Below, piece after piece: positions 6,405-8,019 of a DNA stretch of 8,019 nt. Positions within the stretch are counted from its first letter, which is position 1. Each line of letters starts with the position of its first letter. The position numbers were made by a program, and so were the translations under genes. The notes beneath the pieces were generated by a model. It searched no databases. It was given only the letters and a program-made list of their open reading frames with translations, and had not been told where the DNA came from. The stretch spans positions 1 through 8,019 of the forward strand of contig DATFXD010000371.1 of NCBI GenBank assembly GCA_035258605.1, written 5' to 3'. The DNA is from AWTP1-13 sp035258605 (lineage in GTDB: Bacteria; Pseudomonadota; Alphaproteobacteria; Rhizobiales; Hyphomicrobiaceae).

Positions 6405-6462
6405 CGTTTGGTCGCCGCGCGGGCCCCAAGCATCTCGCCCGCGGCCGGCGGGCGACCAGGCG
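6405..6462. repeat. Nested inverted repeats between convergent genes
   Basis: CGTTTGGTCGCC (6405-6416) can pair with GGCGACCAGGCG (6451-6462) over 12 bp in plus-strand RNA, using two G-U pairs. Within this span, TCGCCCGC (6435-6442) and GCGGGCGA (6448-6455) form a perfect 8-bp hairpin with a five-base loop. The second hairpin shares bases with the longer stem, so the two are alternatives. The element lies between the stop codons of the dioxygenase and the iron permease-like gene. A bidirectional transcription stop is the simplest reading, though no T-run is present. Confidence 0.5.
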
Positions 6463-6496
6463 TCTCATTTCCGTGCAGGGACATCGCCGCGGGGTC

Positions 6497-6820
6497 CTAA
6501 TCGCCTTGCCGGGCGGCGGCGCGATGGCGCTCGATATCCTCCGGCTCCTTCTCGTCGATATGCGTAAGTCCGTCGCGGGCGCGGCTCTGGGCATGCAGGA
6601 GCTCGTCGAGCTTGGCCTGGATGGCCAGCGTGTCGCGGTATTCGGCGCGTTGGATCAAAAGCGTCATGAACCAGGTGGCGAGGACGGCAAAACCATGCCA
6701 GCCGACCTTCTGACCGTCGAGCAGCACCCATAGCAGCCCATAGATTGCAACCACCAAGAAGGCGATGGGGTGCGCCGCCAACACCCCGAGGTAGGTTAGT
6801 GAGCGTCTGATGAATTCCAT
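6497..6820 (-). CDS. Low-affinity iron permease family-like small membrane protein
   Basis: This is a 107-residue inner-membrane protein resembling the low-affinity iron permease family (PF04120). It has two membrane helices: HPIAFLVVAIYGLLWVLL (about 17-34) and GFAVLATWFMTLLIQ (about 43-57). They are followed by the family-typical RAEYRDTLAIQAKLDELLHA (about 58-77) and an acidic and basic helical tail with IDEKEPEDIERHR. Bacterial members are usually only two or three helices long; iron transport itself has been shown for the fungal protein and is doubtful for these short forms. The ATG at 6820 was chosen because the protein then starts just before the first helix; the upstream GGAA (CGACGGAACAAGCC before ATG) is a modest ribosome-binding site. 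The frame extends upstream to 7072 as unremarkable sequence. It converges on the dioxygenase gene and is divergent from the small gene at 7058. Confidence 0.8.
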   Translation of the reverse strand: MEFIRRSLTYLGVLAAHPIAFLVVAIYGLLWVLLDGQKVGWHGFAVLATWFMTLLIQRAEYRDTLAIQAKLDELLHAQSRARDGLTHIDEKEPEDIERHRAAARQGD

Positions 6821-6979
6821 TGGCTTGTTCCGTCGCCGACAAGGATGGAAGCTCAAACGTAGCAAGCAGCCGACGGTTCCGGGCCCGCCCAAGATCGAGG
6901 CGGGCGGCCAAACGCCACGCTGGCCCCAACCCCTTGCGTCGATGTTGGCGGAGATGCCGGGCCGGGATGGCCTCGTCTC

Positions 6980-6991
6980 GGCGCTAGCGCC
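6980..6991. repeat. 12-bp perfect palindrome in a divergent region
   Basis: GGCGCTAGCGCC is its own reverse complement. It lies between the iron permease-like gene (start at 6820, minus strand) and the small gene starting at 7058 (plus strand), so it could be an operator for either. The centre GCTAGC recurs in the palindrome TCGCTAGCGA at 7596-7605. Chance is possible in GC-rich DNA. Confidence 0.4.
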
Positions 6992-7057
6992 GCGGGCTAT
7001 GATGCGAGCGCTACCCATCGTGGGGAACGCCGGCGGGCTCGCTGACGTTGCTCCGAC

Positions 7058-7462
7058 ATGGCGACCAAACACCCCGATGCGACCTCAAAACAGCTTTCAG
7101 AAGCCGCCCCGATGTCCCCCGCTGCAAGCGCCCGCCGGCAACGCGGCCCGGCAGCACATGCTGCACATGCTGCACATGCTGCAAAGGACGGGCCCGGTGG
7201 GACCATGCCGTGGACGCGCACGGTGCACGGTGCCGCGATGGTCGCACGCCCGGTGGCTGAGGCGGCACCAGACCTGTTCGATGTCATCACCTACTTCAGG
7301 GCTCGTGGCGACAGCTTCGTGCGCATTGCCAACATTGGCTTTGAGCGGGATGACGATCCCGGCAAGGTCTGGTCGGCGCCAGCACTAAAGACCTGGTATG
7401 AGGCGGAGGCGCAGCGACGCGTCCCGCCGCGCCCGGTGCCGGCGGCCGGAAAGCACCGGTGA
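7058..7462 (+). CDS. Small hypothetical protein with possible helix-turn-helix
   Basis: This is a 134-residue basic protein that I do not recognise. Residues 1-65 are low-complexity, Ala/Arg/Pro-rich, and include three Ala-His-Ala units encoded by a 9-bp tandem repeat. The C-terminal half looks folded. It runs from LFDVITYFRARGDSFVRIAN, through IGFERDDDPGKVW, to SAPALKTWYEAEAQRR (about 73-121). The pattern of a helix with RARGDSF, a short IA-containing helix, and a final helix with W and Y resembles small helix-turn-helix units in mobilisation and plasmid-type proteins (inference, low certainty). The ATG at 7058 is the first usable start, because an in-frame TGA lies at 7043-7045; the ribosome-binding site is weak. 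GC-rich third positions in the C-terminal half support coding. A short hairpin directly follows the stop. It is divergent from the iron permease-like gene. Confidence 0.6.
   Translation: MATKHPDATSKQLSEAAPMSPAASARRQRGPAAHAAHAAHAAKDGPGGTMPWTRTVHGAAMVARPVAEAAPDLFDVITYFRARGDSFVRIANIGFERDDDPGKVWSAPALKTWYEAEAQRRVPPRPVPAAGKHR
7154..7183. repeat. 9-bp tandem repeat, 3.3 copies, inside a coding region
   Basis: GCACATGCT is present three times head to tail (7154-7180), followed by GCA. In the frame of the 7058-7462 gene it gives repeated Ala-His-Ala. The unit is a multiple of three, so changes in copy number would lengthen or shorten the protein without shifting the frame. Confidence 0.95.
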
Positions 7463-7480
7463 CTTGCCGTGGCTGGCAAG
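7463..7480 (+). terminator. Hairpin directly after the 7058-7462 gene
   Basis: CTTGCC (7463-7468) and GGCAAG (7475-7480) form a perfect 6-bp stem with a six-base loop, beginning at the first base after the TGA. There is no T-run. It may contribute to ending transcription together with the larger hairpin at 7520-7547. Confidence 0.35.
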
Positions 7481-7519
7481 CAGGCCAACGGGCTGCGCGC
7501 CCTCAGCTGAGCGTGACAC

Positions 7520-7547
7520 CCCGCACCGTTAAGGCCGCGGGTGCGGG
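7520..7547 (+). terminator. GC-rich hairpin, possible transcription stop
   Basis: CCCGCACC (7520-7527) and GGTGCGGG (7540-7547) form a perfect 8-bp stem with a 12-base loop. No T-run follows, so it is not a standard intrinsic terminator. It separates the 7058-7462 gene from the AT-richer regulatory stretch on its right. Confidence 0.35.
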
Positions 7548-7595
7548 CTGCAGGCCTCTCGCGCTTGACAAAGCGAGGTCCTGCCTGGCGCGCTC

Positions 7596-7645
7596 TCGCT
7601 AGCGACACTCTATAGCAACACTCTATAGCGAACCATATATAGCGA
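7596..7645. repeat. Iteron-like series of TAGCGA cores at 13-14 bp spacing
   Basis: The core TAGCGA (once TAGCAA) begins at 7600, 7613, 7626 and 7640, giving spacings of 13, 13 and 14 bp. The middle two copies belong to the exact 12-bp direct repeat ACACTCTATAGC (7605-7616 and 7618-7629); the last is CATATATAGCGA. The first core is half of the perfect palindrome TCGCTAGCGA (7596-7605). A further TAGCGA is at 7689-7694 and an inverted TCGCTA at 7775-7780. The stretch is AT-richer than its surroundings. The TATATAGCGA form resembles one arm of a ModE operator, so these may be degenerate half-sites for the same regulator, or binding sites for another protein. No replication gene is nearby to support a plasmid origin. 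Confidence 0.6.
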
Positions 7646-7741
7646 GGCGTTGTTGGATTTTTCATGTCGACGCCAGTACTCCGACAAATAGCGACCGCGG
7701 TGGTCACTTTTCGCGCGCAGCCGCCACTTTTGCGCTAGACA

Positions 7742-7769
7742 ATCGATATATTTTTTTGAATATATCGAT
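7742..7769. promoter_or_regulatory. ModE-like operator (11-bp arms, 6-bp spacer)
   Basis: ATCGATATATT (7742-7752) and its exact inverse AATATATCGAT (7759-7769) are separated by six bases. The published E. coli ModE consensus, as I recall it, is an arm ATCGNTATATA and its inverse with a six-base spacer. Arm length, spacer and sequence agree except for the innermost base of each arm. ModE is the molybdate-binding regulator that controls molybdate uptake and molybdoenzyme genes. The site ends two bases before the GTG of the right-edge gene. A TAGACA (7736-7741) next to it could be a -35 element, which would place the operator over the promoter core and suggest repression. An unrelated regulator using a similar AT-rich palindrome remains possible. 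Confidence 0.6.
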
Positions 7770-7771
7770 GC

Positions 7772-8019
7772 GTGTCGCTAAAGCTGCCAGGACTGCAAGC
7801 AAGCTTCTCGACGCTGGGCGTCGCCGGCGCGGCATTGCCTGTGCGCCTGTTCGAGGATGCGGCGCCTGCGAAACCGCCCCCGGACACGCGGCGGCGGCGG
7901 ATTTGGGAGCTGAACGGCAGTCTGCATTGCTCGATCATCGGAACCTGTCTCACCACCGCCGAACTGCGGCAGATCCTGATCAGGGCGCGGCTGCCGGAAG
8001 CCGACAAAGACACCGATCA
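7772..8019 (+). CDS. Hypothetical protein with His-Cys-x5-Cys motif, 3' end outside window
   Basis: An open frame of at least 82 codons runs off the right edge. An in-frame TGA at 7757-7759 limits the start; the first usable codon is GTG at 7772, with no clear ribosome-binding site, so the message may be leaderless or the start may be later (for example GTG at 7841). Residues 1-43 are variable, ending in a Pro-rich stretch and four arginines. From about residue 44 the sequence looks like a conserved core: RIWELNGSLHCSIIGTCL (His52, Cys53, Cys59), then a helix TTAELRQILIRARL and an acidic EADKDTD. The closely placed His and Cys residues could bind a metal, but that is inference. I could not assign a family. 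Third positions are strongly GC-rich in this frame, unlike the competing frame that starts with ATG at 7768. The ModE-like site directly upstream suggests molybdenum-linked expression. Confidence 0.65.
   Translation, partial: MSLKLPGLQASFSTLGVAGAALPVRLFEDAAPAKPPPDTRRRRIWELNGSLHCSIIGTCLTTAELRQILIRARLPEADKDTD

Larger units (their letters stand above)
7463..7771. other. Non-coding, regulatory-looking stretch
   Basis: About 309 bp without a convincing gene. It holds, in order, a hairpin after the upstream stop, a GC-rich hairpin, a consensus-like TTGACA (7565-7570) that sits inside a small CGCTT/AAGCG hairpin with no -10 at the right distance, the TAGCGA series, a short T-run (7657-7661) and the ModE-like palindrome. 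The minus-strand open frames across it lack ribosome-binding sites and look incidental. Confidence 0.65.

Noticed and set aside
7565..7570. Perfect TTGACA as a -35 promoter element
   Set aside because: The sequence 16-18 bp downstream is GC-rich (GCGCGC) with no -10; the hexamer is part of a small hairpin.
7586..7601. Possible sigma-54 promoter (TGGCGC...GCTA) before the right-edge gene
   Set aside because: The GG and GC dinucleotides are one base too close together for a -24/-12 promoter, and the rest of the match is poor.
7605..7645. Repeats as CRISPR array or plasmid origin
   Set aside because: Units are only 12 bp with no spacers of 25-40 bp, no cas genes, and no replication initiator gene within view.
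7735..8013. Minus-strand open frame at the right edge
   Set aside because: Ser/Arg-rich product with no motif; the plus-strand frame from 7772 has better codon bias and a domain-like core. It would also read through the operator palindrome.
7768..8019. ATG-started plus-strand frame at 7768
   Set aside because: It starts inside the palindrome and stays open to the edge, but its product is Arg/Ala-rich with no domain-like pattern. The GTG frame four bases later has the GC-rich third positions expected of coding sequence.

Overview
The window is GC-rich DNA with strongly GC-biased third codon positions and genes on both strands. The closest family resemblances (an EptA-type lipid A phosphoethanolamine transferase, a DUF4337 membrane protein, CorA, a bacterial DOPA 4,5-dioxygenase homologue, a short low-affinity iron permease-like protein) suggest a Gram-negative pseudomonad-type chromosome, most likely Betaproteobacteria or a relative. 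This placement is an inference. No rRNA, tRNA, CRISPR array, insertion sequence or integrase was seen.

Layout from left to right: the C-terminal third of an EptA-like transferase (2-421, +); an SDR-family oxidoreductase (521-1492, +); a convergent DUF4337 membrane protein with a histidine-striped N-terminus (1538-2164, -); a divergent corA magnesium/cobalt channel (2366-3382, +); an exported HEFGH zinc metallopeptidase-like protein of the DUF4344 type (3437-4288, -), preceded by a perfect 13-bp hairpin; a small exported or anchored protein of unknown function (4436-4780, -); a 445-bp gene-free stretch with an AT-rich island; an exported protein made of two similar beta-rich repeats (5226-5840, +); a DOPA 4,5-dioxygenase-family protein (6025-6360, +); a short low-affinity iron permease-like membrane protein (6497-6820, -); a small protein with a possible helix-turn-helix and an in-frame 9-bp repeat (7058-7462, +); and a regulatory-looking stretch leading into a gene cut by the right edge (7772 onward, +).

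The genes do not form an evident pathway. Most are single units in convergent or divergent arrangement, with good ribosome-binding sites. The left three quarters reads as ordinary envelope, ion-transport and housekeeping content. The most interesting part is the right end. An 11-6-11 inverted repeat at 7742-7769 matches the molybdate-sensor ModE operator consensus, as I remember it, at all but one position per arm. It lies directly before the GTG of an unidentified gene carrying a His-Cys-x5-Cys motif. About 100-150 bp upstream is an iteron-like series of TAGCGA cores at 13-14 bp spacing that resemble ModE half-sites. A molybdenum-responsive gene or operon starting here is the main hypothesis.
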